DNA from: CALMEC01 sp964531025
GTDB lineage: Bacteria; Actinomycetota; Thermoleophilia; Miltoncostaeales; Miltoncostaeaceae
Length of the DNA stretch: 64,000 nt
Assembly (NCBI GenBank): GCA_964531025.1
Contig: CAZHDY010000005.1
Location: 66,841 to 130,840 of the forward strand
Direction: 5' to 3'
Part shown: positions 9,018-18,621 of the stretch, piece by piece
Numbering within the stretch: the stretch's first letter is position 1
Layout: every line of letters starts with the position of its first letter
Notes under the pieces: model-generated
The model's input: the letters and a program-made list of their open reading frames with translations, nothing else
What the model was told of the DNA's origin: nothing
Database searches by the model: none
Translations under genes and position numbers: made by a program

Positions 9018-10406
9018 CTAGCCGCGTCCGATCATGCGGTCGAGGCCCTCCACCGGTATGGACACCCAGTCGGGGCGATGGGCGCGCTCGTAGCTGATCT
9101 CATAGAGCACCTTCTCCAGCTCGAAGAGCGCGATGAGCTCCTGTCGCACCGACTCGGTCGGGGGAAGGAGCCCGGTCGCCTCGACGGTGTCGACGTAGCC
9201 GCGTGTGAGCGCATCGCGTGCCGCCGCCGTCCAGCCGTCCGGGAGCGTTGCGCCCTCCAGGCGTGCGGCGCCGGCGGCGTAGTCGATGGAACGCAGCATC
9301 CCGGCCAGGTCGCGCAGGGGCGAGTGCTTGCGACGCCGTTCCGCCAGCGACCGGTCCGGTTCGCCCTCGAAGTCGACGATCTCCCAGTGGTCGCCCACCC
9401 AGAGCGCCTGTCCCAGGTGCAGGTCGCCGTGCACACGGATGCGGCGGCCCAGCCCGGCCGCCGTCGAAAGGCGACCGGCGAGCGAGCGCACGTCGTCACA
9501 GCGGTGGCGCAGCGGGCCGAGGATGGGATCGTCGGCCGGGAACTGGGTGAACATCTCGAGGATGTGCTCGTCCATGGTCGCGGCCTGAAGCGCCACCGAC
9601 TGCGAGTCGACCTCCTCGGGGATGAAGGCGGGATCCGGGTGCATCGCAAGCGCAGCGTGCAGCCGTCCTGTGGTCACACCCAGGTCCTCGATCACCGGCA
9701 GAAGTGACGGCGCCCGGTCTTCGCGGAGCGCCGACAGCACGAGCTCCCAGCCATCGATGGCTTCGGCGCGGAACGGCTGCAGGATGCCGAGGGTGGTGTC
9801 CATGAGGCCGCCGCGATGCTCGTACCAGCCGAGCAGGCCGGGCACGATGTCGCGGCCGTGGTCACGGAGCGCCGAGAGCATCTCGAGTTCCGGATGGAGC
9901 CCCGGCTCGAGTCGCCGGTAGCACTTCAGCATGAGCCGGCCGTCGACGATGACCGATGTGTTGGACTGCGTCCCGGCGATGAGCTGGGCCTCGTGGGGCG
10001 ACGGCTCCACGGACTCGGCCTCGGAGGAGACGAAGACGACGGACTGATCGTCGGAGGTGACCGTGTGTCCGTCGCGCATGGCCCGCACGATCTGGACGAG
10101 TGGGCCGCCGCTATGGCCGAGCTCGTAGACCTCGACATCGTCGACGGTGGCGATGGCGTCGTCGCCACCCTGAGGGCTTCGCACGCCGAGGAGGAGCTGG
10201 TGCACCGTGTGGGTGCCGAGCGCCACGTACGCCTCCACCAGTGCGATGGCGATCACGGGATCCTCACCCACCACATGGACGCTGGCGACCGTCGCGCCCA
10301 TGATGGGATCACCCCCGGTCCAGCTCTGCCGGCCGAGGAAATCACGGAGCGCATCCGGGGCGATGCGGCGGACGCGATCCTGCACATCGTTGGCAAGGGA
10401 GTTCAT
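9018..10406 (-). CDS. pep2: Maltokinase
   Basis: Phosphorylates maltose from trehalose synthase to maltose 1-phosphate, the GlgE donor. 462 aa. The N-terminal cap domain precedes a eukaryotic-like kinase fold with the catalytic loop RVHGDLHLGQ and the metal site IVDFEGEP, followed by RSLAERRRKHSPLRDLAGMLRS, all typical of maltokinases. It starts with an ATG overlapping the treS stop (ATGA), consistent with the frequent TreS-Pep2 coupling or fusion in Actinobacteria. Its stop lies immediately before the ATG of the small duplicated frame. Confidence 0.95.
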   Translation of the reverse strand: MNSLANDVQDRVRRIAPDALRDFLGRQSWTGGDPIMGATVASVHVVGEDPVIAIALVEAYVALGTHTVHQLLLGVRSPQGGDDAIATVDDVEVYELGHSGGPLVQIVRAMRDGHTVTSDDQSVVFVSSEAESVEPSPHEAQLIAGTQSNTSVIVDGRLMLKCYRRLEPGLHPELEMLSALRDHGRDIVPGLLGWYEHRGGLMDTTLGILQPFRAEAIDGWELVLSALREDRAPSLLPVIEDLGVTTGRLHAALAMHPDPAFIPEEVDSQSVALQAATMDEHILEMFTQFPADDPILGPLRHRCDDVRSLAGRLSTAAGLGRRIRVHGDLHLGQALWVGDHWEIVDFEGEPDRSLAERRRKHSPLRDLAGMLRSIDYAAGAARLEGATLPDGWTAAARDALTRGYVDTVEATGLLPPTESVRQELIALFELEKVLYEISYERAHRPDWVSIPVEGLDRMIGRG

Positions 10407-12076
10407 GACGGTCGCTCCAGGTGGAACCAGAAGTACCCGCGCGGAGCGAGGGTGAGGAGGTACGGAAGCTCACCGATGAGCGGGAACTCGGACCCCCCGA
10501 GCAGCTCGATCGGCCTCCAATCACGATAGCGCGACAGGTCCAGCTCGACGGCCTGGGCCGACCGTGCGAGGTTGTGGACGCACAGGACGGTGTCGTCCTC
10601 CCAGGTGCGCACGTGCGCGAAGATGGTGGGGTTGGACGTGGTCAGTGCCTCGTACTCGCCCAGGCCGAACACGGGCCGCTGCTTGCGCAGTGCGATGAAG
10701 CGCTGCGTCCAGCGCAGGAGCGATGTGGGCGAGCGCAGCTGGGCCTCCACGTTCACGGCGGCGAAACCATGCACGGGGTCCATGAGCGGTGGCAGGTACA
10801 GCTGCGCGAAGTCGGCGCGCGAGAAGCCGCCGTTCCGGTCGCTGGTCCAGTGCATGGGTGTGCGTACGCCGTCACGGTCGCCCAGGTAGATGTTGTCGCC
10901 CATGCCGATCTCGTCCCCGTAGTAGAGGACGGGAGCACCGGGCAGCGAGAACAGCACAGCGATCATGAGCTCGATCTCGTCGCGGCCGTTGTCGAGCAGC
11001 GGGGCGAGACGACGGCGGATGCCGAGGTTGAGCTTGGCACGCGGATCACGCGCGTACTCGGAGTACATGTAGTCGCGCTCGTCGTCGGTCACCATCTCCA
11101 GTGTCAGCTCGTCGTGGTTGCGCAGGAAGAGACCCCACTGGCACGACGCGGGGATGGCGGGCGTCTGGTCCAGGATGTCGACGATGGGCTGTGCGTTCTC
11201 CTTGCGGATCGCCATGAAGAGCCGCGGCATGAGCGGGAAGTGGAACGCCATGTGGCACTCGTCACCGTCCCCGAAGTAGTCGACGACGTCGGCCGGCCAC
11301 TGGTTGGCCTCGGCCAGAAGGACGCGGTCGGGGTACCGCTCGTCGATCTCACGACGCACCCGTTTGAGGTAGGCGTGCGTCTCGGGGAGGTTCTCGCAGT
11401 TGGTGCCTTCACGTTCGAACAGGTACGGGACCGCGTCCAGCCGGAACCCGTCGAGCCCCATGTCCAGCCAGAAACGCAGCACCTCCAGCATGGCCTCCTG
11501 GACCTCGGGGTTGTCGTAGTTCAGGTCGGGCTGGTGGCGGAAGAAGCGGTGCCAGTAGTAGGCGCCGGCGGTCTCGTCCCAGGTCCAGTTGGACTCCTCC
11601 GTGTCGATGAAGATGATGCGGACGTCTTCGTACCGGTGCTTCGTGTCCGACCACACGTACCAGTCGCGCTTCGGGTTGTCGGGCGATGAACGCGCCTCCT
11701 GGAACCACGGGTGATCGCTGGAGGTGTGGTTCATGACGAGGTCGGCGATGACGCGGATGCCCCGCTGGTGGGCGGACTCGATCAGCTCCCGCACGTCGCC
11801 CACGGTGCCGTAGTCGGGGTTCACGCCGAAGAAGTCGGCGATGTCGTATCCGCCGTCGCGCATCGGCGAGGGATACATGGGGAGCATCCAGATACAGTCG
11901 ATGCCCAGCCACTCGAGGTAGTCCAGCTTGTCGATGACGCCGCGGATGTCGCCGTGCCCGTCGCCGTTCGCGTCGTTGAACCCGCGCACGTAGACCTCGT
12001 AGAAGACCGCCGTCTTGAACCAGTTGGGCTCGGATTCGAACCAGCCGGTGCCGGTCACCGGATCCGGCGCCTTCAT
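10403..12076 (-). CDS. treS: Trehalose synthase (maltose alpha-D-glucosyltransferase)
   Basis: GH13 isomerase interconverting trehalose and maltose; here it would feed maltose to Pep2. 557 aa. The N-terminus NWFKTAVFYEVYVRGFNDANGDG and DYLEWLGIDCIWMLPMYPSP are diagnostic of TreS. Catalytic elements: DLVMNHTSSDHPWF, GFRLDAVPYLFEREGT for the nucleophile, LLAEANQWP for the acid and LRNHDELTLEM. The C-terminal kinase domain found in fused TreS-Pep2 proteins is absent, as expected with a separate pep2. Both ends overlap neighbours by four bases (ATGA), so glgE-treS-pep2 form one translationally linked block. Confidence 0.96.
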   Translation of the reverse strand: MKAPDPVTGTGWFESEPNWFKTAVFYEVYVRGFNDANGDGHGDIRGVIDKLDYLEWLGIDCIWMLPMYPSPMRDGGYDIADFFGVNPDYGTVGDVRELIESAHQRGIRVIADLVMNHTSSDHPWFQEARSSPDNPKRDWYVWSDTKHRYEDVRIIFIDTEESNWTWDETAGAYYWHRFFRHQPDLNYDNPEVQEAMLEVLRFWLDMGLDGFRLDAVPYLFEREGTNCENLPETHAYLKRVRREIDERYPDRVLLAEANQWPADVVDYFGDGDECHMAFHFPLMPRLFMAIRKENAQPIVDILDQTPAIPASCQWGLFLRNHDELTLEMVTDDERDYMYSEYARDPRAKLNLGIRRRLAPLLDNGRDEIELMIAVLFSLPGAPVLYYGDEIGMGDNIYLGDRDGVRTPMHWTSDRNGGFSRADFAQLYLPPLMDPVHGFAAVNVEAQLRSPTSLLRWTQRFIALRKQRPVFGLGEYEALTTSNPTIFAHVRTWEDDTVLCVHNLARSAQAVELDLSRYRDWRPIELLGGSEFPLIGELPYLLTLAPRGYFWFHLERPS

Positions 12077-13986
12077 CGGCGCACGCCCAGCACGTGGGCC
12101 TGGCCGGGCTCCAGTGCCACGTAGTTGCCGCCGGTCCGCCAGTCGTAGATTCCGCCCGTGAGGTGATCGGTCACCTGGAAGGTGTCGGGCATCCCCACCT
12201 CATGTGTCAGTTCGACGAGACCGACCTGGCGGGCGGAGGTGTCGAGGTTCACCACCACGACGATCGCGTCCGATCCCACTCCGCGTGCGTAGGCCATGAG
12301 CGCCTCGTTCTGCGTCGCAAGGATCCGTGTCGGGGCGATGCGTCGCAATGCCGGAAAGCGCCGGCGTATGGCGTTCAACCGGGCGAACAGCGGCAGCAGA
12401 GGGCCGTCGAGGTCACGCCGGCGTATGGCGTATTTCTCCGAGTCGTCGTACTCCTCGCTTCCGGCGCGCACAGGAGTGTTCTCCAGGTTCTCGAACCCGG
12501 AGTAGATGCCGTAGCTGGGCGACAGTGTGGCCGCCAGGACGAGGCGCGTGCGGAAGGCCGGCTCGCCGCCGTCCTGGAGGTACTCGTGAAGGATGTCCGG
12601 GGTGTTGGCGAAGAAGTTCGGTCGGAAGAACAGGCTGACCGGCGGGCTGGCCAGCTCCTGGATGTAGTCGCCCAGTTCCCGCGAGCCGTTGCGCCAGGTG
12701 AAGTACGTGTACGACTGCTGGAAGCCGATCTTGCCGAGCTCGTACATGACCGCCGGCTTCGTGAACGCCTCGGCCAGGAAGACCACGTCCGGGTACTCGG
12801 CACGCACCAGACCGAGGAGCCACTGCCAGAACCGGATGGGTTTCGTGTGGGGGTTGTCGACGCGGAAGATGCGCACGCCCTGGTCGATCCAGTGGACCAC
12901 CACGTCGGCGAGGGCCTTCCACAGGCCGCGCCAGTCCTCGCAGTCGAAGTCCACGTTGTAGATGTCCTGGTACTTCTTGGGCGGGTTCTCCGCGTACTTC
13001 AATGTGCCGTCGGGACGGCGCGAGAACCAGTCCGGGTGCTCGGTCAGCCAGGGGTGGTCCGGCGAGCACTGGAGGGCGAAGTCGAGGGCGATGTCGATGC
13101 CGCGCTTGCGGGCGGCGGCCACCATCGCACGGAACTCCTTCGCGGTGCCGAGGTCGGGGTGGATGGCGGTGTGCCCGCCGGTCGCGTCGCCGATCGCCCA
13201 GGGGCTGCCGGGATCACTCGGCTGCGCCGTGAGCGTGTTGTTGCGGCCCTTGCGGTGCGTGATGCCGATGGGGTGGATCGGCGGCAGATAGAGCACATCC
13301 ACGCCGAGCTCCGCGAACCGGTCCAGCCGTTCGGTGATCCCGGCGAACCCTCCCCATGAGCGCGGGAACAGCTCGTACCAGGTGCCGAACGCCGCGCGCT
13401 CCCGGTCGGCGATGATCGGGAACGAGGCGGTGCGTACGCGCTCGGTGCGGCTCCCCAGCTTCGTGTGCGCGACCGCGACGGCCTCCGAGAGAGCGGCGGC
13501 GACGCGCTCGTCCTGCGGGGCATCTGACCGGAGCGTCGCAAGCGCCTCCGTAACCTGCGGGTCCTTCGACTTCTTGACGCCCGCCGCGTCCAGGATCGCC
13601 AGGCCCTCGAGCAGCTCGCTGGTCAGGTCCTTCTGGCCGCCCTCGATCCGCCGCGACATCTCGTGGCGCCACGACGCGAACAGATCGGTCCACGCCTCCA
13701 CCTGGAACTGGTGGTCGCCGACCTCGTCGCAGATCAGGGTCGCGTACCAGCGGTCGGTGCCGGGAGCCTCCTCCATGACGACCTCGGCCCACTTCCCGCC
13801 GTCGAACCGGTGGCGCACGACGGCGCGCAGGGTCTCGTGCCCGTCGCGGATGATCGTGGCGCTGATCGTGATGGGGTCACCGGCGACGGTCTTCGGGCTG
13901 CCGCCGGACACGGCCGGCTGAACGTCGTCGACGATGATGCGCGCGGGACGCGTGGTGGGCGGTGTCGTGTTCACGGTCTCCAGCAT
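12073..13986 (-). CDS. glgE: Alpha-1,4-glucan:maltose-1-phosphate maltosyltransferase
   Basis: GH13_3 enzyme that extends alpha-glucan by maltosyl units from maltose 1-phosphate. From the ATG at 13986 it is 637 aa. The N-terminal beta domain (RIIVDDVQP to RDGHETLRAVVRHRF) precedes a helical insert and the barrel: VDVLYLPPIHPIG, KGRNNTL, the acceptor/phosphate region AENPPKKYQDIY, the nucleophile in FRVDNPHTKPI and the acid in FLAEAFTKP. Other possible starts are GTG 14055, ATG 14043 and GTG 13974; family alignment would start near 13986-13974. It is the first gene of the five-enzyme minus-strand cluster. Confidence 0.95.
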   Translation of the reverse strand: MLETVNTTPPTTRPARIIVDDVQPAVSGGSPKTVAGDPITISATIIRDGHETLRAVVRHRFDGGKWAEVVMEEAPGTDRWYATLICDEVGDHQFQVEAWTDLFASWRHEMSRRIEGGQKDLTSELLEGLAILDAAGVKKSKDPQVTEALATLRSDAPQDERVAAALSEAVAVAHTKLGSRTERVRTASFPIIADRERAAFGTWYELFPRSWGGFAGITERLDRFAELGVDVLYLPPIHPIGITHRKGRNNTLTAQPSDPGSPWAIGDATGGHTAIHPDLGTAKEFRAMVAAARKRGIDIALDFALQCSPDHPWLTEHPDWFSRRPDGTLKYAENPPKKYQDIYNVDFDCEDWRGLWKALADVVVHWIDQGVRIFRVDNPHTKPIRFWQWLLGLVRAEYPDVVFLAEAFTKPAVMYELGKIGFQQSYTYFTWRNGSRELGDYIQELASPPVSLFFRPNFFANTPDILHEYLQDGGEPAFRTRLVLAATLSPSYGIYSGFENLENTPVRAGSEEYDDSEKYAIRRRDLDGPLLPLFARLNAIRRRFPALRRIAPTRILATQNEALMAYARGVGSDAIVVVVNLDTSARQVGLVELTHEVGMPDTFQVTDHLTGGIYDWRTGGNYVALEPGQAHVLGVRR

Positions 13987-14114
13987 GCCGAACGGACGCC
14001 CGTGCTGTCGGGGATCCCGGGTGACGGGTGGTAGCGTCACCATCGTTGCAATCACGCGGCGGCGGTACCCGGGCGTTTCGTGCGGGGGCGACGACGTCGG
14101 ACAGGGGGCGTGGC

Positions 14115-15443
14115 ATGGGGCGAGCGGAGCACGTGAATCGCGCCGTCAGGCAGTCGGGCGCATCACTGAAGCATCATCGTGCGCTGGGGATGGGCGCCGT
14201 CGCCCTCGGTCTTCTCGTCGCGGTACCCGCGGTTGGCGCGCCCGTATCGGACGGCTCGTCGTGGATCCCTGTCGCCACGGGCGCCGACATGCCGCGGATC
14301 GCCACCTTCGACGTGCGCGCGGACCGGGGGATCGTGATCCTGGACACCCACCGCGCGGGAGGTGTGCGCTTCGCGGTGGCGACGTTCCGCCGCAGCGGAA
14401 CGGGCGCCGTGCGAACCGGTGTAGGGACGCTCGGACTGGGCCCGACGGTCGTGTACGACGTTGTGAGCGATCGTCGCGGTGGCTGGCTCGTTCTCAGCCA
14501 CCCGACGGATGCTTCAGCCGCATCTCGCGTGACGCGAATCGGAGTCGACGGCCGGGTCGACCGCAGCTACGGTGAGTCTGGTTCGACGGTCTTCAACGCC
14601 CAGAGCAACGCCATCGCCGTCGACGAGGCCGGGCGGGCCTGGGTGGTGGGGACGAGACTCGTCGACTACAGGGCCGGCGACACTGTTTCGATGACCCGAA
14701 TCGCGCGGAACGGTGTGCTGGACACGGCGTTTGGACCGCGGGGAACGGCGACGATCACGGTTCCTGTCGGTGGCGCCGCCTCGCGTCTGGGAATGGACCC
14801 GGCGGCTGTGGTGGTCCACCCGTCCTCGGTGGATGTGACCCGGGCCGGTCAGGTCGTGCTCTCGGGAACGATGAATACGACATACACATCGCCGGCCACC
14901 GGGAGCCTGGGCTTCCTGGCGCGACTGGATCGCATGGGTGCTCTCGATCCCACGTTCGGCAGCGGCGGGGTCGACGTGTTCGGTCCCGTGCGGCCGGTCG
15001 TCGGTGCGTCAAGCGGCTACTACGGCCAGGGCCTCAGCATCGAGCCCATCTTCGGGAACATCTCTGTCAGCGGTATCCCCGCCGGTGATTCGAAGACTGT
15101 CGTCTGGAAGCGCACGGCACGCGGCTTGCGAAACGGGAGCTTCGTCAACCGTGGCTGGCTGCGCCTGTCCACCCTCAACCAGACCTCGCGGCTGGGCGCC
15201 ACGTGCAACGGCGGTGTGTGGGCCGTCGAGACGTCGACCATCCAGGTGTACACGAGGACGGGACGGCCGGACCGGCGTTTCGCTCCGGGTGGCCGGATGT
15301 CGCTGCGCGGCGGCGCACAGCTGCGGCGGGCGCACGAGTCGGCGTACGACCCGGTGAGCTGTCGCGTGACCGCGGCGCAGATCGGTGCGCGAGGCCGGAC
15401 GGCGGGAATCGTCGTCGGGTCGTTCGCGACGCCGAAGCGTTAG
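14115..15443 (+). CDS. Secreted delta-60 repeat beta-propeller-like protein
   Basis: 442 aa from the ATG at 14115, which has a purine-rich GGGGG site upstream; longer versions to 14028 would run back into the glgE leader. A signal peptide is visible (basic start, then ALGMGAVALGLLVAVPAVGA). At least four delta-60-type repeats occur: GVDGRVDRSYGESG, ARNGVLDTAFGPRG, DRMGALDPTFGSGG and TRTGRPDRRFAPGG, each with the D.xFG.G signature. Such repeats build extracellular beta-propellers of unknown ligand. It is divergent from glgE, so both promoters lie within about 13987-14114. No enzymatic motif is seen. Confidence 0.8.
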   Translation: MGRAEHVNRAVRQSGASLKHHRALGMGAVALGLLVAVPAVGAPVSDGSSWIPVATGADMPRIATFDVRADRGIVILDTHRAGGVRFAVATFRRSGTGAVRTGVGTLGLGPTVVYDVVSDRRGGWLVLSHPTDASAASRVTRIGVDGRVDRSYGESGSTVFNAQSNAIAVDEAGRAWVVGTRLVDYRAGDTVSMTRIARNGVLDTAFGPRGTATITVPVGGAASRLGMDPAAVVVHPSSVDVTRAGQVVLSGTMNTTYTSPATGSLGFLARLDRMGALDPTFGSGGVDVFGPVRPVVGASSGYYGQGLSIEPIFGNISVSGIPAGDSKTVVWKRTARGLRNGSFVNRGWLRLSTLNQTSRLGATCNGGVWAVETSTIQVYTRTGRPDRRFAPGGRMSLRGGAQLRRAHESAYDPVSCRVTAAQIGARGRTAGIVVGSFATPKR

Positions 15444-15600
15444 GGCTCCCGGCGGGGCGAGCGACCGGCCCCGTGGCGGATCTGCGGATCCGTGAGAGAG
15501 GGCGGTGCTCCCGGGAATAGCCGCGGGTGCTTCAGGTGCTTCATGAGAACTTCGGCGGTGCCGATACAAGGATCGACACCAACGAAACGAGGAGCATCTC

Positions 15601-16209
15601 GTGACGCCCGACACGCCGCCACCCGCCGGCTGGTACACCGATCCGAACAACGAGCATGAACAGCGCTGGTGGACCGGTATGGAATGGTCGTCGCACACAC
15701 GCGTGCCACCGGCGTCAGCCGGGGCATCCTCGTCGTCCGGGCTCGGTGCGCTACCCGTGTACGCACCTCAGCAGGGGTATGGCACCGCGACTCCGACCTA
15801 CGACCACCCGAACGTGACCGGCATGGGGAGCGCCATCCGGACCGTCTTCGAGCGGTACTCCGATCTGCGGGGCCGTGCCGGACGTCCGGAGTACTGGTAC
15901 TGGAACCTCGCGCTCTTCCTTTCCGTCTTCCTCTTCGCCATCGGTGCCGGCTTCGTGGACGGGCAGTCCGGCGCGTCGGAGGACACTGCGACGGCAGTGG
16001 TCATCGTCGCCTTGATCGGCGCGATCTTGGTCCTCGTGCCGAGCATCACCGTGACGGTACGGCGGCTTCAGGATGCGGGACTCCACGGTGCGCTCATCTT
16101 CCTCGGCTTCATCCCGTATGTCGGCGGGATAGTGCTCTTGGTGCTGTGTTGTATGCCGAGCAAGAACCCAGTGGGCGCAGGGGTGTCGACCGGTGTCTCA
16201 GCGCGATGA
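15601..16209 (+). CDS. DUF2510-DUF805 membrane protein
   Basis: 202 aa, starting at GTG with GAGGAG upstream. Residues 1-35 form a DUF2510 module (PPAGWYTDPN..HEQRWWTGMEWSSHT), a short tryptophan-rich actinobacterial domain. After a proline- and tyrosine-rich linker comes a DUF805 membrane domain beginning FERYSDLRGRAGRPEYWYWNL, with three or four hydrophobic segments and RRLQDAGLHGALIFLGFIPYVGG. The function of DUF805 is unknown. The gene is convergent with lgt. Confidence 0.82.
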   Translation: MTPDTPPPAGWYTDPNNEHEQRWWTGMEWSSHTRVPPASAGASSSSGLGALPVYAPQQGYGTATPTYDHPNVTGMGSAIRTVFERYSDLRGRAGRPEYWYWNLALFLSVFLFAIGAGFVDGQSGASEDTATAVVIVALIGAILVLVPSITVTVRRLQDAGLHGALIFLGFIPYVGGIVLLVLCCMPSKNPVGAGVSTGVSAR

Positions 16210-16278
16210 ACACCGTCAGCTGAACGCCGGCGGACGACCGCGACGGGGCGGTGCCGGCGCCTCAACGGTGCTCCTGTT

Positions 16279-17223
16279 CTAGGAGTCGTCCGGCTCCGCT
16301 CGTCCCGAGAAGCCACCGGGGCTGATCGAGCGCGCCCACGCCGGTGCCGTCACCGACGTGGTGGCCGTGTACTCGGTCGTGGTGATCGTCGGTGTGGCCG
16401 CCTCTGATCCGTGGCCGTGATCGTGGCTGTGGATCATCATCGCCGGGGCGGCTCCGATCACGAGGGCGGCCCAGACGGTTGCGACCGCCGTCGACGGGGT
16501 CGCGCCCTTGCGTGTGGCCCACAGGATCGCGACACCTACCAGGGCGATCCCGATCGACACCCACTGCGGGAGTGTCAGGCCGGCCGCGACCTCGTCGTTG
16601 CGGCGGAGGAACTCGACCAGGAAACGCTCGACCGACTGCAGCACGCACCACAGGCCGAAGAGCTGCCACCCGCTGCGCAGGCGGTGGCGGAGCTTCCAGA
16701 GGACGACGAAGACGACGAACATCGTGAGCGTCTCGTACACCGGCGTGGGGTGCACCTTTTCGTCGGTCGGCACGGTCCCGTCGGGGTAGGACATCGCCCA
16801 GGGCACCGACGACGGCCGCCCGTAGTCCCCGTCACCGGAGAGCTGGCATCCGATACGTCCGATGGCGTATCCGAGTGCGAGGCCGGGGGCCGCGACGTTG
16901 GCGATGGTGCCGAGGGGCACCTTGCGGATCCGTGACACGATGATGACGCCGAGCGCACCGCCGATGACCCCGCCGTACCAGACGAGGCCCGTCGCACTGA
17001 AAACGCCGCCCTCGAAGTCGTTCTGGATCAGGTAGTCCAGTCGGGCACCGATGAAGCCGCCGACGCCGGCACCGAGGATGATCTCCCAGCCGATGTTCGG
17101 GTCGTATCCCCGCTCGCGCAGATCGCGGCTGGCCAGCCACGCGGGGACGATCAACGCGATGGCGACCATGAGGCCGAAGCTGTAGAGGGTGAAGGGTCCG
17201 ATGCTGAACAGCTCAGGCCGCAC
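16279..17223 (-). CDS. lgt: Prolipoprotein diacylglyceryl transferase
   Basis: Integral membrane enzyme that transfers diacylglycerol from phosphatidylglycerol to the lipobox cysteine of prolipoproteins, such as ZnuA and the DUF3500 protein here. I place the start at GTG 17223 (RPELFSIGPFTLYSFG), where the family begins; the frame is open 33 codons further. The Lgt signature GYAIGRIGCQLSGDGDYGRPS and PTPVYETL are present, with seven hydrophobic stretches. The C-terminal tail is unusual: HSHDHGHGSE, then a threonine- and alanine-rich stretch, possibly metal binding, next to a zinc-uptake locus. Confidence 0.95.
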   Translation of the reverse strand: MRPELFSIGPFTLYSFGLMVAIALIVPAWLASRDLRERGYDPNIGWEIILGAGVGGFIGARLDYLIQNDFEGGVFSATGLVWYGGVIGGALGVIIVSRIRKVPLGTIANVAAPGLALGYAIGRIGCQLSGDGDYGRPSSVPWAMSYPDGTVPTDEKVHPTPVYETLTMFVVFVVLWKLRHRLRSGWQLFGLWCVLQSVERFLVEFLRRNDEVAAGLTLPQWVSIGIALVGVAILWATRKGATPSTAVATVWAALVIGAAPAMMIHSHDHGHGSEAATPTITTTEYTATTSVTAPAWARSISPGGFSGRAEPDDS

Positions 17224-17316
17224 TGCTGCCTCCGGTCGTGATGCCGAGTGGTGACGGGTCGCCGCGAGGGAGCCCGCGGTGCCCGGGATCGTAGTAGCCG
17301 GCTCAGGGGTTCGGGC

Positions 17317-17322
17317 TATCAT
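17317..17322 (+). promoter_or_regulatory. -10 box of probable leaderless promoter for the Fur-family gene
   Basis: TATCAT lies 7 nt before the ATG at 17330, with no purine-rich ribosome site between. A TANNNT hexamer 6-8 nt before the start codon is the typical arrangement of leaderless actinobacterial genes. The same pattern is seen at 30678, 37303, 60141, and on the minus strand at 45870 and 62557. Confidence 0.5.
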
Positions 17323-17329
17323 CCGTCAC

Positions 17330-17743
17330 ATGGACCTTCGCGGCGATCTCCGATCCCATGGGCTCCGCGTGACCCCGCAGCGCGTCGCCGTGTTGGAGGC
17401 GATGGACGGTGGAAAGGCGATGTCGGCCCACGAGGTCCACCAGGCGGCGCTCGATGCCTGCCCGGACCTCGGCCTCTCGACGGTCTACCGCACGCTCATC
17501 CGTTTCGTGGATGCCGGGGTGGTCGATGAGATCGGGCAGTACGACGGCGAGTCGACGTACCGGCTCTGTAGCGGTGATCATCATCACCACCTCGTGTGCG
17601 ACCGGTGCCGAACGGTCATCGAGCTGGGCAACTGTGACCTGGAGTACAGTCACGACGCCATCGCCGCCGAGCACGGCTTCACCGTGACCGGTCACTCGCT
17701 GACGTTCAACGGTCTGTGCCGCAACTGCAGCGCGATCCGCTAG
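17330..17743 (+). CDS. zur: Fur-family metalloregulator, probably Zur
   Basis: 137 aa DNA-binding repressor. The winged helix covers about residues 1-80 (HGLRVTPQRVAVLEAM, STVYRTLIRFVDAGVV). The dimer domain carries a Fur histidine site (DHHHHLVCDRC) and two CxxC pairs (CDRC and CRNC) for the structural zinc. Position next to a zinc ABC transporter, with a Zur-box-like palindrome at 20437, suggests zinc sensing rather than iron. Its stop overlaps the stop of the convergent permease gene, so the 3' ends share bases. Confidence 0.85.
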   Translation: MDLRGDLRSHGLRVTPQRVAVLEAMDGGKAMSAHEVHQAALDACPDLGLSTVYRTLIRFVDAGVVDEIGQYDGESTYRLCSGDHHHHLVCDRCRTVIELGNCDLEYSHDAIAAEHGFTVTGHSLTFNGLCRNCSAIR

Positions 17744-18621
17744 TTATCTAACCCTTGGGTTGAGGGTGAGAATATGCGGTTAGGCGGGTCTGATGGCGCC
17801 CGGCCGAGGGTCCAGAGATGCGTTGCGGTCCACGAGAGCACCATGAGGCCCGTCGCCACGAAGACCACGCTGGGCCCGGTGGCCATCGTCGCGTGGTACG
17901 AGAGGTAGAGCCCGCCGATCGCGGCCACCGCGCCGGTCACCATGGCGACCACGAGGCAATCACGCAGCCGCCGTGTGAGGTTGCGTGCCGTCATCGCCGG
18001 TGCCACCAGAAGGGCGATCACCAGCATGTTGCCGATGGCCTGGGTCAGGATCACCACGACCACCGCCAGGACGACCAGGAGCACGGCGTCCACGGCTCCC
18101 CGTCGGATTCCCTCCGCACCGGCCAGGACCCGGTCGAAGGTGGTCGTTATGAGCGGCCGTCGCATGACGAACAGCACGGCCATGCAGACGACCGCCGTCG
18201 CGGAGAGGACCCACAGATCACGGTCGGACGTGCCCAGCACCGATCCGAACAGGATGGAGCTGATACTGCGGTCGAACGGGCCCAGCTCGGAGTACAGGAT
18301 GGCGCCACAGGCGAACAGGCCGGTGTAGACGACCGCGATGGCCGTCTCGTGAGTGGTCGAGGACTGCCGGGCGATCATCGCGATGCCCAGGCCGGCGACG
18401 ATGGCCGCCACCAGACCGCCTGCCATGAACGATGTCCCCGCCGCCGCGGCCAGCACCACACCGGGGAACACCGTGTGCGCGTAGGCGTCGGTCGTGAACG
18501 CCAGGCCGCGGAGCAGCACCAGCACGCCCACTGCGCCACCCACCACGCCGGCGATGAGGAGGGCGATGCCGGCCCGGGCCACGATCCCGGTGCTCCAGGG
18601 ATCCGCGAGCCATTCGATCAC
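17740..18621 (-). CDS. znuB: Zinc ABC transporter permease (first)
   Basis: Membrane subunit of the ABC-3 family importer, 293 aa with about eight hydrophobic segments. It begins MIEWLADPWSTGIVARAG and carries LAFTTDAYAHTVFPGVVLAA, the conserved early segment of ZnuB/MntB proteins, and GNMLVIALLVAPAMTARNLTRRL near the end. The gene overlaps znuC by four bases, so permease, ATPase and binding protein are translated from one message. The C-terminal tail is short and polar. Metal specificity rests on the operon context. Confidence 0.9.
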   Translation of the reverse strand: MIEWLADPWSTGIVARAGIALLIAGVVGGAVGVLVLLRGLAFTTDAYAHTVFPGVVLAAAAGTSFMAGGLVAAIVAGLGIAMIARQSSTTHETAIAVVYTGLFACGAILYSELGPFDRSISSILFGSVLGTSDRDLWVLSATAVVCMAVLFVMRRPLITTTFDRVLAGAEGIRRGAVDAVLLVVLAVVVVILTQAIGNMLVIALLVAPAMTARNLTRRLRDCLVVAMVTGAVAAIGGLYLSYHATMATGPSVVFVATGLMVLSWTATHLWTLGRAPSDPPNRIFSPSTQGLDN